Assembly: GCA_938743325.2 (NCBI GenBank)
Contig: OW568887.1
Span: 546,503-610,502, forward strand
Direction: 5' to 3'
From: Pycnococcus provasolii
Taxonomy: Eukaryota > Chlorophyta > Pseudoscourfieldiophyceae > Pseudoscourfieldiales > Pycnococcaceae
Length of the DNA stretch: 64,000 nt
Shown: piece after piece, positions 29,761 to 39,500 of the stretch
Numbering within the stretch: the stretch's first letter is position 1
Layout: the number at the start of each line of letters is the position of its first letter
Position numbers and translations under genes: made by a program
The notes under the pieces: generated by a model
The model's database searches: none
What the model saw: only the letters and a program-made list of their open reading frames with translations
What the model was told of the DNA's origin: nothing

Positions 29761-31026
29761 CTACTTGTAGTATTTCGTCATTTCGTCCGTTGCTTCGAGG
29801 AGCTCGTTGCGAATCGCGGGATCGTACATCGAGTGCGCGGCTCCTGCAATCACCCGCACATCGCTCTCCGGCCAAGCTTCGGCAAGGCTGTAAGCGTTTC
29901 GGACGGGACACACGAAGTCATTGCGTCCGTGAATGGCAATCACCGGGATTTCCTCGCGCATTTGATCCGTGATGCGATCGAGCAGCGGATGGTCGCGCAC
30001 AAAACCATCGCACGCCACATACCAGTTCTCGAGCGTCGCCTGTGCCACGTACGACGGAACTTCGCCAGACGCCGCCGTCGATGCCGCCGATGCCGATCGT
30101 GCAGGCACAACGCGAGCATCGCGCGCGGCGTCCTGCATTTGCTTCTTGTCGAAGCGAAGGACACCGGCGTCAACTCCTGGTAGTCCACCTCCGACAGCCA
30201 TACCCCAAGCAAGCCATGCACCCGCAGCGGCGTCGCGAGCAGCCTGTCCGTACGCCCCACTGAGCATATTGCGATAGCCAGCCACGGGATCGTCATGCAT
30301 GTCAGGTGGCAATTGTGAGACGAATTTCAGCCAGTTTTGAGGAAAGAGTGCACCTGCACCACCTCCGTGTGTACCGTCACGGTACAGCCAGTCGAGTTCT
30401 TCCTTTCGTAGCAGGCAGACACCACGTAGGACCATCGCCCAAACACGAGAAGGGTGCGCCGACGCGTACGCGAGGCTGAGGGTCGTGCCAAAGCTGCCCC
30501 CGAAGAGCATCCACCGATCGATATCGAGGTGTTTTCTCAAAGTTTCAAAGTCGTCCACAAGTGCGTCAAGGTTGTTGTGGCGTAGGTTGCCTTCCTGTGC
30601 TCGTGGTCGCGACAGCCCACACCCTCTTTGGTCCGCGAGAACGATGCGGTAAAACTCGGGGTCGAAGAAACGCGCGTGGTTGGGAAAGCAGCCTGCTCCC
30701 GGTCCTCCGTGCACGACGAGCACGGGCGCCCCCGACGGGTTTCCATACTCTCTGTAGTACGTGACTGCGCCGTTTTCCGTTTGCACGCGCCCTTCGTGTT
30801 TGTGCTTGATGGCAGGTCGCAGTTCCCGCAATTTTCCCGGAGCTTGCTGCGCTGCCGCCGCCGCCGCCGACGACGCCGACGCCGACGCCACCCTCTTGGC
30901 CAGACAAGGACGCGTGGGCGTACCCGCCGCTCTCCTCGTTGATCGCATCGCGCGTGCTCGCAGCGTCGCTGTGATCTTCACATCATTCATCGGCGCACGC
31001 GTACGCGCCGTTGTCTCGTGGAACAT
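29761..31026 (-). CDS. Proline iminopeptidase (alpha/beta hydrolase, S33)
   Basis: About 421 residues. A basic, Ala/Ser/Thr-rich N-terminus of about 60 residues (TLRARAMRSTRRAAGTPTRP) looks like an organelle transit peptide. The rest matches S33 proline iminopeptidase: REYGNPSGAPVLVVHGGPGA (oxyanion HGGPG), then FDPEFYRIVLADQRGCGLSR and NNLDALVDDFETLRKHL. The nucleophile elbow is GGSFGTTLSLAYA. A cap domain contains WLYRDGTHGGGAGALFPQNW. The acid and base lie in IHGRNDFVCP and VIAGAAHSM. The enzyme removes N-terminal proline from peptides. It is convergent with the armadillo gene, with 120 bases between stops. Confidence 0.9.
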   Translation of the reverse strand: MFHETTARTRAPMNDVKITATLRARAMRSTRRAAGTPTRPCLAKRVASASASSAAAAAAQQAPGKLRELRPAIKHKHEGRVQTENGAVTYYREYGNPSGAPVLVVHGGPGAGCFPNHARFFDPEFYRIVLADQRGCGLSRPRAQEGNLRHNNLDALVDDFETLRKHLDIDRWMLFGGSFGTTLSLAYASAHPSRVWAMVLRGVCLLRKEELDWLYRDGTHGGGAGALFPQNWLKFVSQLPPDMHDDPVAGYRNMLSGAYGQAARDAAAGAWLAWGMAVGGGLPGVDAGVLRFDKKQMQDAARDARVVPARSASAASTAASGEVPSYVAQATLENWYVACDGFVRDHPLLDRITDQMREEIPVIAIHGRNDFVCPVRNAYSLAEAWPESDVRVIAGAAHSMYDPAIRNELLEATDEMTKYYK

Positions 31027-31690
31027 CGCCCGCCGCGGCGTTCTTCTTGCGGGACGTGGACGTTCGTTGGGATAATGACGTTTGATGAGGTAAAAGTTAG
31101 GGAGAGGAATGCGAGGGAGGAGTTGTTCGGGGTTACGAGTTCGGCAGGGGCATGGGTGCCGCCTAATAAAGGGAACCCCTTTCTTTCCCTCCCTGCCGGC
31201 CTGAACCAGTGACCGGTCAGCCGGTAGGGAGGGGACGGCTTAACCTTAGACTACGAGTAGTACTACTGGAGACACAAGTGCTTCCCTCCCGCTGTCCCCT
31301 GCCTGACTGAGCCTAAGGGAGTCCAGACCAGTCCAGTCCAGTCCACGAGTCCCTTCCCTTCCGTGTGCCAGCCCTGAACGTGCTGTACTACTAACCACGT
31401 TGGGCGCCCACCACCTACCCTACAGCACACCTGTTCTCTGGGTTCCAAGGGCCCTCTCCAAGAAGCAACGCGCACGCTCGTGCCCGTGGGGGTGTGGTGT
31501 TGTGTTGTGCGTGCTGTGTGCGTGCCAACCGGCCATACGTCGTCGTCGTCGTGCCGCGCCGTGTCGTGCCTCGTCGTGTGAATCGGCGCTGTTTCTTCAC
31601 TTCACTTCTCTTCTCGCGCTTAAGGGTCTGAGAGGTTGGTAGATACACACACCTTGGTATTAAAATAAGTGTTACAGTACACCATATATC
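31027..31690. other. Divergent gap between iminopeptidase and helical-repeat gene
   Basis: Includes TTCGGGGTTACG near 31126 (reverse complement of the AACCCCGAA motif) just upstream of the iminopeptidase start, GAGTAGTACTACT near 31254-31266, a (CAGTC)n-like run near 31322-31345 and TTACAGTACACC near 31670. No coding feature seen. Confidence 0.35.
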
Positions 31691-33331
31691 ATGGGAAAGA
31701 AGGGCAAGAAGGGACCCGTCATGCCGCCGGGTATGACGGAAGAGTACTTCATGTGTACGTTTCCTTCGGCCGCGTAGAAGAAAGGCTGCTTGCTTGCTTG
31801 CTTGAAAAAAAACAAGAGAATCGTGTGTATGTGTGTGTGTGTGACTGACACGAACACGAAAAAACCTTGAAACACACACACACAAACAAACAAAACAAAA
31901 ATTCAACAAAAAATAAAAATAACAGGCACGCAAGACACTCTTGGGTGCTCGCTGGTTCTATCGGGCATTGGAAGCACGCCGTCCAAGGCACCTATGCCCG
32001 TGCACTTCACGAAAGGACAGGCGGCGCAGTTCCTTTGGCAGAACGCACTCATCGACAAGGCGAAGCTCGACGAGGCCATCAGCACGCAGAGTGTGCAGGC
32101 AGCTGTCAAGTGCATCCAAGTCTCGCCTCTGCTGAACGAAAAAACGCTCGCCGCCGGCTTGCTCGAGTGCCTCTGCCTGGAGGAGAAGTGGCGCGACTTC
32201 ATCTTAACACAGTGCAAGCCTAGCTGCATCCCCGCACTCATCTCCTGCCTTAACGCCGGATCCGCCGCAGCCGAGGTGTCCGCGTTCCGCGCCCTGCGCG
32301 CTCTCTGCGAAACGGAAGAGGTGCGCCCGATGGTTTGCAAGCAGCTGAACGCCATGGCAGACAGCTGGAATCAGATCATGATTTGCCTGCGCGACTGTCT
32401 CGAGGCGACGGCTAAAATTGAGGGATTTCTCCTCATCTACCTGTGCACGACCACGGACTCGCACAGTCGCGCGAATCTTGCGAAAATGCGCCTGACGTTC
32501 GACGTCACGCTCGACATCATCAGAAGCGGCAAGTGGAACGAGGCTGTGCGCGGCATGGCGATGCGCGTGCTTCGGCGCCTTCTCATGTACGGTCCCAGCA
32601 AGGAGGAGATCTTAAGCAGGGGTGGCCTTGAGACGGCTGTGACGTTCGTGAAGGCTTGCTCCGTGCAAGACTCGCTGTTCGACTTCGAGGCGAGGTGCGC
32701 GGGCGCGAACGTGCTGTGGGCACTCATCGAGGATCGCACGTTGCCGTATGGCATGCCCAAATCTCGCGACAGCGAGGACAGCAAGATTACACAGCCAAGT
32801 CCCGCGATGACGGAGCGCGCGAAGAAGTGCATCGAGTGGGGTGCCGCCGAGCCGCTGATTATCCTGTGCTGCGGCCCCGAGCCGTCGAGCAAGCTGAAGG
32901 AGCCACCACCTCCGCCGGGCAAGAAGAAGAAGAAGGGTGGCGGCGGCAAGAAGAAGAAGGGCGGGGCGATGCCACCCGGCGGCGAGGAGTGCATGCAGTA
33001 CGCGGTGGGATCGCTGCGCGCGATGACGCTTTGGGAGGAGGGGCGCGACGAGGTGATCAACGCGGTGGACGGCTACGGCTGCCGTGCGATTGTTCTGCTC
33101 GCGGAATCGAAAACGGACCAGACGCGGTGGCATGCCACCGCGACGTTGTTGAATTTGGCTGCGCACGGCACGCGCGTCGGCAAGCTTGAGGCTGCGGGCG
33201 CTCCGCCGTACATCACGAACCTGCCACCGAACCGCGTGTTTGAGGGCGTTTCGCCGACGTCGAAACCTCGGCCTCCGACGTCCATGGGAGACATACCTCG
33301 GCCGGGCACGGCTGGCCCGGATGCGCCTTAG
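31691..33331 (+). CDS. Helical (ARM/HEAT-like) repeat protein of unknown function
   Basis: Two exons, 31691-31754 and 31926-33331. The 171-base intron has donor GTACGT and acceptor AACAG and joins a split TGC codon, giving about 489 residues. The N-terminus is basic and Gly-rich (MGKKGKKGPVMPPGMTEE), and a similar basic run recurs near residue 410 (GKKKKKGGGGKKKKGGAMPP). Between them the sequence is all-helical with ARM/HEAT-like periodicity: AAVKCIQVSPLLNEKTLAAG, CIPALISCLNAGSAAAEVSA, FRALRALCETEEVRPMVCKQ, GMAMRVLRRLLMYGPSKEEI, CAGANVLWALIEDRTLPYG, TRWHATATLLNLAAHG. No known family is recognised; a scaffold, possibly ciliary, is a guess. The intron carries a (TG)n tract followed by an (AC)n tract that could pair as a hairpin. 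Confidence 0.75.
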
Positions 33332-33437
33332 GGCGATTGTAACTTTACCTTACGGAACGCACCAGCGACGAATCCCCCATTTCCCACTCATTTCCAGCGT
33401 CCTGCCCTCTTCTGGTGTTCGCCCACAACTCGCAACT

Positions 33438-33462
33438 CCCCCCCCCCCCCCCCCCCCCCCCC
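33438..33462 (+). repeat. 25-base poly-C run
   Basis: An uninterrupted C tract in the 5' leader of the next gene, 26 bases before its ATG. Its length may be uncertain in the assembly. Confidence 0.8.
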
Positions 33463-33487
33463 AGGTCCTCCCCTCTCATTTCGCAAC

Positions 33488-34609
33488 ATGTGGGGAGGCC
33501 TGTCTTGTGCATGCCAGCGCCCCGCGATGCGCGCTCACCACCACCGTGCTACGACAACTCTCACAGCAAAGAGAAGAAGAAGGAGGAGAAGTCCCCGCCT
33601 CCACCGACGACCTCCCCCTTCCTGTGCGTCGTCTCCGTCCTCCCCTTCGTCGGGCTCGCTTGGTGATGGCGTGGAAGCATCCGGCGTGGATGTGGAAACG
33701 TCATCCCTTGAGGACCCTCCTGCGACTCCTCTCTGGCAGCTTGCCGTGGACGCATTCACGCTCGGCGCAGTGCCCGCAGCCTCAGCCTTGGCACCAGGAG
33801 CGTCCCTCGCGCTCGCGAACGGTCTCTGCAGCTTCGCAACGCGCAACGAAGACGAACGCGAACAGTACGCGGAGTACACGGCCACCGCACTTCCGCGGAG
33901 AACCAGCCGACTGTTCGAAGGCCAGAAACTGGCGTGGGACATAACGAACGCACAGGCGACGTCGCCAACGACCGTCGTCGTCAGGTGGCGGGCGACGTGG
34001 GTCAGACCGGGAGTCGTCAAGGTTGCAGACTTTGCACGCGGTATTCTGCGCCTGCGCGACGAGAACGTACGCTACATCGACCTGCTCGACAAGGCGGAAG
34101 AAGAACAGCAGCGACAAGGTCTCGTCGCGCTGCTTCGAATTCTAGGCGGTGCGCTTGTGTCGCGCGAAATCAAACTGCCTCTCAGCTGCGTGGAGGGAGT
34201 CGTCACGCTGACGTTTGACCCTGAAACACGACTTGTCGTGTCCGCGGAGGAGTCCATCAGTCTGCTGAACTTGCTCAAGTCTTCACGACTGAGACACCGC
34301 CGTGTCGCGCTCGACCTGCAGGCATTTCTCGACACACATCGCCGCCCTATCCGCGTTCAGCTCGAGAGGTGGGATAGCCTCATGAGAGAGTCGTCGTATG
34401 ACTGGAACACCGTGCCAGGCTTGCGTGCGCTGCTGCCAGGAATGCCGGCAGGAAGTGGCGAAGTTCCTGATAATTTTGAGGCGACAAGTCGCGTGCTCAG
34501 CATCATTACCCTTGCCGTGCTGTGTGGCGGGATCGCCATTGGCGCGAATTACTTGCAACGTGCGGCGAGCGAGCAGATGATTGCGGATGCTTTGATCAAT
34601 GGAACATAA
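33488..34609 (+). CDS. Predicted organelle-targeted protein with C-terminal membrane helix, unknown function
   Basis: About 373 residues. The first 70 residues are basic, His/Arg/Ser/Pro-rich and lack acidic residues until GDGVE: a plausible plastid or mitochondrial transit peptide (ATTTLTAKRRRRRRSPRLHR). The mature part has a folded alpha/beta-looking domain (RLFEGQKLAWDITNAQATS, VVVRWRATWVRPGVVKVADF, CVEGVVTLTFDPETRLVVSA) somewhat like an NTF2-type sheet. A single membrane helix (VLSIITLAVLCGGIAIGANY) lies near the end. I do not recognise the family. The leader and transit peptide are almost identical to those of the convergent neighbour, although the mature proteins are unrelated. The two stop codons are 52 bases apart. 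Confidence 0.75.
   Translation: MWGGLSCACQRPAMRAHHHRATTTLTAKRRRRRRSPRLHRRPPPSCASSPSSPSSGSLGDGVEASGVDVETSSLEDPPATPLWQLAVDAFTLGAVPAASALAPGASLALANGLCSFATRNEDEREQYAEYTATALPRRTSRLFEGQKLAWDITNAQATSPTTVVVRWRATWVRPGVVKVADFARGILRLRDENVRYIDLLDKAEEEQQRQGLVALLRILGGALVSREIKLPLSCVEGVVTLTFDPETRLVVSAEESISLLNLLKSSRLRHRRVALDLQAFLDTHRRPIRVQLERWDSLMRESSYDWNTVPGLRALLPGMPAGSGEVPDNFEATSRVLSIITLAVLCGGIAIGANYLQRAASEQMIADALINGT
33532..33690 (+). repeat. Left arm of a ~159-bp inverted repeat covering a transit-peptide coding region
   Basis: Matches the reverse complement of 35674-35832 with about five mismatches by eye. A perfect 81-base block spans about 33597-33677. Weaker similarity continues upstream through the leader (TTCGCCCACAACT, near 33418). 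The reading frame is the same in both arms. Confidence 0.9.
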
Positions 34610-34661
34610 AGTTGTGTTACATACAAAAGTTTTTCTATTTTACAATGCTTTGAGTGAGTTG

Positions 34662-35864
34662 TTACAATGGCTTGGGTTGTGCAACGTACATCCTCGGCCG
34701 TCCGTTTGCGCGCACGTTCCAGTCGAATCCCACCTCGTCGAGAGCCGCGACACGCTTGTCGGAGAGCGCGCCATCGCGACGCTGCGTCCGCATGCGTCGC
34801 ATCCAACGCGCAAGTTTTGCATCGTCACGATCGCGTATGTTGAGATGGCCGTGGTGCTCGCGGAAAGCTCGAAGCGCCTCAACACGTCGGTAGAAGTGAT
34901 CCTTCGGCCCCCTCCTCTTCTCGGCTGGCGTTGATGACGCAGGAGGATGAGGAGGAGAAGGAGGAGGAGGATCGAACACCTGCGCCTCCTCTTCGATGAA
35001 TGTCTTAAGCACGCGCGCGAGGCTGAATGCCGTGTCAGGCACGCCGAGAATGTAAGCGAGCTTGTGCTCAAAATCTGATGACAGCTCACCGTCCACCCAC
35101 CGCTTGGATGTGTCAACGAGCCAACGGCGAAGCGATCCAGCGGGAAGCTGCGCATGCAAGGCTGCTCCGAGGCTTGTTGGCGGCGCGACGAGCGCGAAGT
35201 TGTCGTTGTCCAAGCTGACTTCGGCGTCGGCGACGGCGTGAGCGAGGAACACAGCGAAGACGTCGTCGAGCGACTCGGAATCGTCCAGTCCGTCACCAAG
35301 GTATCGCGGCGGTGCGATGGGCGCGCCTGCGTCGAGGAGTTCTTCGACGGCTGCGGGCGAGAGACTTCCCTTGAGTGACTTGTACCTCTGCATGGCAAGC
35401 CACCTTCCCAGTTTGGGGTTGCGCTGCCAGTTGAACGGCACGTCTGCGTGTCCGTAAGTTTCTCTGTACGCCTCGAGTTGTGCTAACCTCCACATGTGTC
35501 TTTCTTTCGTAGAAAGAGGGAACGCGTCGAGGTCTAACGAGTCTAAAGAAGACATGAGTAAGTTAACTTCCGAGTCAAGCATCTCGAGTTGAGTATTTTT
35601 GTCATCAGAAAAAGAAGAAAAAGAAGAAAATGATTCTTGTTGTTGTTCTTCTTCTGCAGCATCAGCAATCCAGTCCACGCCGGAATCTTCCACGCCATCA
35701 CCAAGCGAGCCCGACGAAGGGGAGGACGGAGACGACGCACAGGAAGGGGGAGGTCGTCGGTGGAGGCTGGGACTTCTCCTCCTTCTTCTTCTTTTTGCTG
35801 TGAGAGTTGTCGCAGCACGGTGGTGGTGAGCGGTGCGCTGGCACGCAGAAGACGGCGCCGACAT
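34662..35864 (-). CDS. Helicase-associated (HA) domain protein, predicted organelle-targeted
   Basis: About 400 residues. The N-terminal 63 residues are the same transit-peptide-like sequence found in the convergent gene (AATTLTAKRRRRRRSPSLHR). After an acidic linker come two copies of the helicase-associated domain. One is RLAQLEAYRETYGHADVPFN followed by PKLGRWLAMQRYKSLKGSLS near residues 128-185. The other is ALRAFREHHGHLNIRDRDDA followed by RWMRRMRTQRRDGALSDKRV and the typical L.e.GFdW ending near 330-390. HA domains are small helical modules usually found in multiple copies at the C-terminus of bacterial and algal SNF2 or DEAD-type helicases and thought to bind nucleic acid. No helicase core is present here, so this is a stand-alone HA protein. 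Confidence 0.8.
   Translation of the reverse strand: MSAPSSACQRTAHHHRAATTLTAKRRRRRRSPSLHRRPPPSCASSPSSPSSGSLGDGVEDSGVDWIADAAEEEQQQESFSSFSSFSDDKNTQLEMLDSEVNLLMSSLDSLDLDAFPLSTKERHMWRLAQLEAYRETYGHADVPFNWQRNPKLGRWLAMQRYKSLKGSLSPAAVEELLDAGAPIAPPRYLGDGLDDSESLDDVFAVFLAHAVADAEVSLDNDNFALVAPPTSLGAALHAQLPAGSLRRWLVDTSKRWVDGELSSDFEHKLAYILGVPDTAFSLARVLKTFIEEEAQVFDPPPPSPPHPPASSTPAEKRRGPKDHFYRRVEALRAFREHHGHLNIRDRDDAKLARWMRRMRTQRRDGALSDKRVAALDEVGFDWNVRANGRPRMYVAQPKPL
35674..35832 (-). repeat. Right arm of the ~159-bp inverted repeat
   Basis: Inverted copy of 33532-33690. Similarity ends abruptly at GGCGTGGA at the inner edge, after which the two genes have nothing in common. The inner edges are about 2.0 kb apart. 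Confidence 0.9.
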
Positions 35865-36514
35865 GCTGCAGAGTGAGGAGCGGGAGGAGTTGTGAAGGAA
35901 GTTGTGGGCGAACGGACTGAACTTGGTTGTCTCACTACGAGTAGTCTATGGAGTGTGCGTCGTCCGTCAACGCGGACATTATTGTTGGGGAGTAAAAGTG
36001 GCGTGAGCTGGAACCAGGCATTGGAAACCCGAATGAATGCAAATGCCCGGGTAGTGGTATGGAAACCCCGAAAAAAACGGCAGAAAACGAGACTTCTAAC
36101 CGAGGACCCCCCGGGCCCGACAAACCAAGGCAGGGAAGGCGAGGAGCGTATCCCCGAGACAATATTACCACAGAAACAGATCCAGCAGCAGACGGAAAAG
36201 GTTTTGTGCGATAAAGTTTACGGTTAGGGGCCCAGATCGGATTCCCCGACCTCTCGGAGTGATTCTCCGCCACTCATATTGTTGAAGTAATATGAACACC
36301 TTCCCTTTCCTTTCCTCGAACCTGATTGACCTTTCCCCTCGGAGGGAGGGAGCTTTTGCTTGGGTAAGAAAGAACCTTTTTCTCCCCTCTCTCCCTCCCC
36401 GGCTTTCGCCTTTCCTTTCCTTCCCCTCGCCCTTTCCCCCGGGCCCTCTCCCCCTATCTACCCCCACGTGCCTCCCACCACACCTCTCCCGCGGTGTCTG
36501 CGCCTCCGCCAGCC
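35865..36514. promoter_or_regulatory. Divergent promoter region of the HA-domain and LOV kinase genes
   Basis: Contains GGAAACCCCGAAAAAAACGG near 36061 (AACCCCGAA motif). From about 36300 to 36490 there is a long C/T-rich tract (TTTCCTTTCCTTCCCCTCGC) leading to the LOV kinase ATG at 36515. Upstream of 35864, traces of the duplicated leader continue to about 35905. Confidence 0.45.
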
Positions 36515-39500
36515 ATGGAGCACAGCAGGCACACGCGCAACAACAAAGCAGCGGGGAACAAGCGCACGCGCACGCAAGAGGGAGCAGAGCGAACGCTCGT
36601 ACCCTCATCGGGGGTTACCGGCACAACCAACAACAATAAGAGAGCACGTGGTGTGACGCCGTCCCCCGACCCTGCGATACCTACGCAGATACAGGAGCAG
36701 GACAACGATACCTCGGCGCAGAAAGTCCCGCAGAACGAAACGGGCGGCTCAGGGCCGTCCAACGAAGCGAGCCCGACGGGTGGACACGTCGTCGTCGACT
36801 CGCCGGAACAGGCTTTGGCGCCGCACAGCAACGTGGAGCCGATAGACTCGACCATCGAGGAGACCGACGTCGATGCGACGGCACTGCGAAGACAGATACA
36901 GGCTCTGCGTGCGCAGAGAGACGCCGCTCTCTCGGAAGCCAAGGAGCTACGCGAGGTGAACGCAGAGCTCACGCGCCAGTGCCTTGCAACTCCCTCGACA
37001 GCGGCAACGCACCTTCCGACATCCACGACTACGACGAGGAAGACGGACGGACTGCCCACTGCTGCTGCTGCCGCTGCAACCACCGCCACCACCGCCACCA
37101 CCGCCACCACCACCGCACAACCCGCGGGGGAAGTGCCGCTGCAGCGCACCGCCTCGGCGCCTTCAACGGCGGCGGCGGCGGCGGCGGAAGATGCGGCACC
37201 TGCACCGTCTCTGTTCGACCGAGCTCAGGGTACGCGCACGCCGGTCGCACGCGCCGTGAGCCAGGCGATTGAAGATGCGACGCGCGGAGAGTTCCACGAG
37301 GCGGTCGTGGCGACGGGTGACGGAGGGTGGAGCCTGCAGAGCGTGCAAGAGCGTCTTCAGCTGCTCAAAGAAAGGTCGATGGATGCTCTTCAGGAGGGAA
37401 TCACGATCGCCGACTTCTCCAGGCACGACCACCCGCTCATCTACTGCAACCAAGGGTTTGTGCGTCTCACAGGCTTCTGCGTCGAGGAGACGCTAGGGCA
37501 CAACTGCCGATTCCTGCAGGGTGAGGGAACCGACCCCGCAGCGGTGGCGGAGCTCAGCGTGGCGATTCGAGATGGGCGCAGCGTGTGCGTCGAGCTGCTG
37601 AACTACCGCAAGAGTGGCGAGCCGTTCGTCAACCTGCTCTCGCTCACGCCCATTCACGACGACGAGGGACGGCTCACGCACTACGTCGGCATCCAGAGCG
37701 ACATCACGGAGCTCGTCAGCCGCAAGCACGCATGCGACGTCGCCACACACGTCGCACGCGTCGCATCCGCAGCCACGGAAGCAAAGAGCAGGTTTCTCGC
37801 GACGATGTCGCACGAGATTCGAACTCCTCTCAATGGCATCATCTCCGTGAGCCAGCTGCTCGTCGAGTCACCGCTCACGCCCATGCAGCGTGACCTCGTG
37901 AACACGATATGCACGAGCGGGGAGACGCTGCTTGCGTTGATCACGGACATCCTCGACTTCAGCCGCATCGAGGCGAATAAGCTTCAGCTCAACTTCGCGT
38001 CGTTCGACCTGCGTGCGGTCGTCGAGGCGGCTGTGGAGGTGGCTGGCCTGGAGGCTGGCAAGAAGCGCGTTAACCTGGGGTACTACGTCAACCCGCGCGT
38101 GCCCACGCTCGTTCGCGGCGACCCGAATCGCCTGCAGCAGATCCTGCTCAACATGCTCAACAATGCTCTGAAGTTCACCGAGCGAGGGTGCGTCATGCTC
38201 GAGGTTTGGGTGCGCGAGATCTCCAAACCCGCGAGTGGAACACCGGGAAGGAGCTTGAGCGGTCCCAAGCACCCGTACCCGCAAATGTTGGTGGGAGACG
38301 CACAGAATAGCGGCGGCGGCGGCGCCGACGGCAAAAGCGGACGACGCAAATTGCGTCGAAGCAGCGGCGAGCAGAGAGACTACGCATACGAGCAGAACCA
38401 CAATCGCATGTTGCAGGGCATTGGCATGCCCGCGGACGTTTCGATGGAGATGAACCGCATCATGATGCAGGCGGGTACGGTCACAGCGAGCGAAACGCAG
38501 CCGAGCACATCGACGAGTCACAACAGCGGCTCGGGGGCTGCGGACGGCTCGGGGTCCGGCGCCAACGGCAACGCGCCGACGTCGCAGGCGCACGCGCCGA
38601 ACGTTGTGGTGGATGCAAAAGGAGACTGGTTCGAGGTGAATTTCATCGTGCGAGACACGGGCATTGGCATCTCAGAGCAAGGCCTGAGCCGTCTGTTCAT
38701 CAGCTTTAGTCAGGTGGACTCCAGCCCCACGCGCCGGTACGGAGGATCTGGGCTTGGTCTGGCCATCTCTCGCCGTCTCTGCGAGGCGATGAACGGCATG
38801 ATGTGGGCTGACAGCGAAGGCATCGGCTACGGCTCGACGTTCGGCGCCACCGTTCCCATGCCAAGCCTTGACAACGAGAAGGGGGCACCCGGCGAAGGCG
38901 ACCCCACGTCGGCGTCCAAGGCAGACGCGGCACCGAAAGGAAAGCGGAGCGACTGGCTCAAGTGCACCGGTGTGCACCCTGGCCTCGTCGGCAAAACGCT
39001 CCTGCTGTACGACCGCTGCCCCACGATGCGCCACATTCTCCGATGTCTGCTTCGTGAGTGGGGTATGCGCGTGTACGTCGTCAGCACGGCTGACGACTGC
39101 CTGCGTGCCATCCGAGGCGAGGAGGTGGCTGCTGTGGCATCGGCGGGGGCTGTCGAATGTGAACGATGTGTCGGCGGTGGCAGCGCCGTCGTCGCCGCCG
39201 CCAAGGAGGCTGGTGCATGCGCCGATGCGCCGACGAAGCTCTTCCTGACAGACAGCCTGCCGAATGGCGAATGTTCGGGCGACCCCTACCTCGACGAGGA
39301 GTGCCGACCACCACCCCGCGGCGTCAAGTTTGACCTCGTCGTCAGCGAGGGCGACAGGGAGCCGATCGTGAGAGAGCTGCACTCGCGTGACATGGCGGCG
39401 GTGACCACATCGTGGCCAGATGACCTGAACGTTCGTCGTGACGACAACAACAGGAAAGACTCCGTGTCATCCATCATTCACGTGTCGAAGCCGATTCGCC

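Noticed and set aside
33488-35864. Convergent pair read as a duplicated gene
   Set aside because: Only the leader and transit-peptide region is shared; the mature proteins have no visible similarity.
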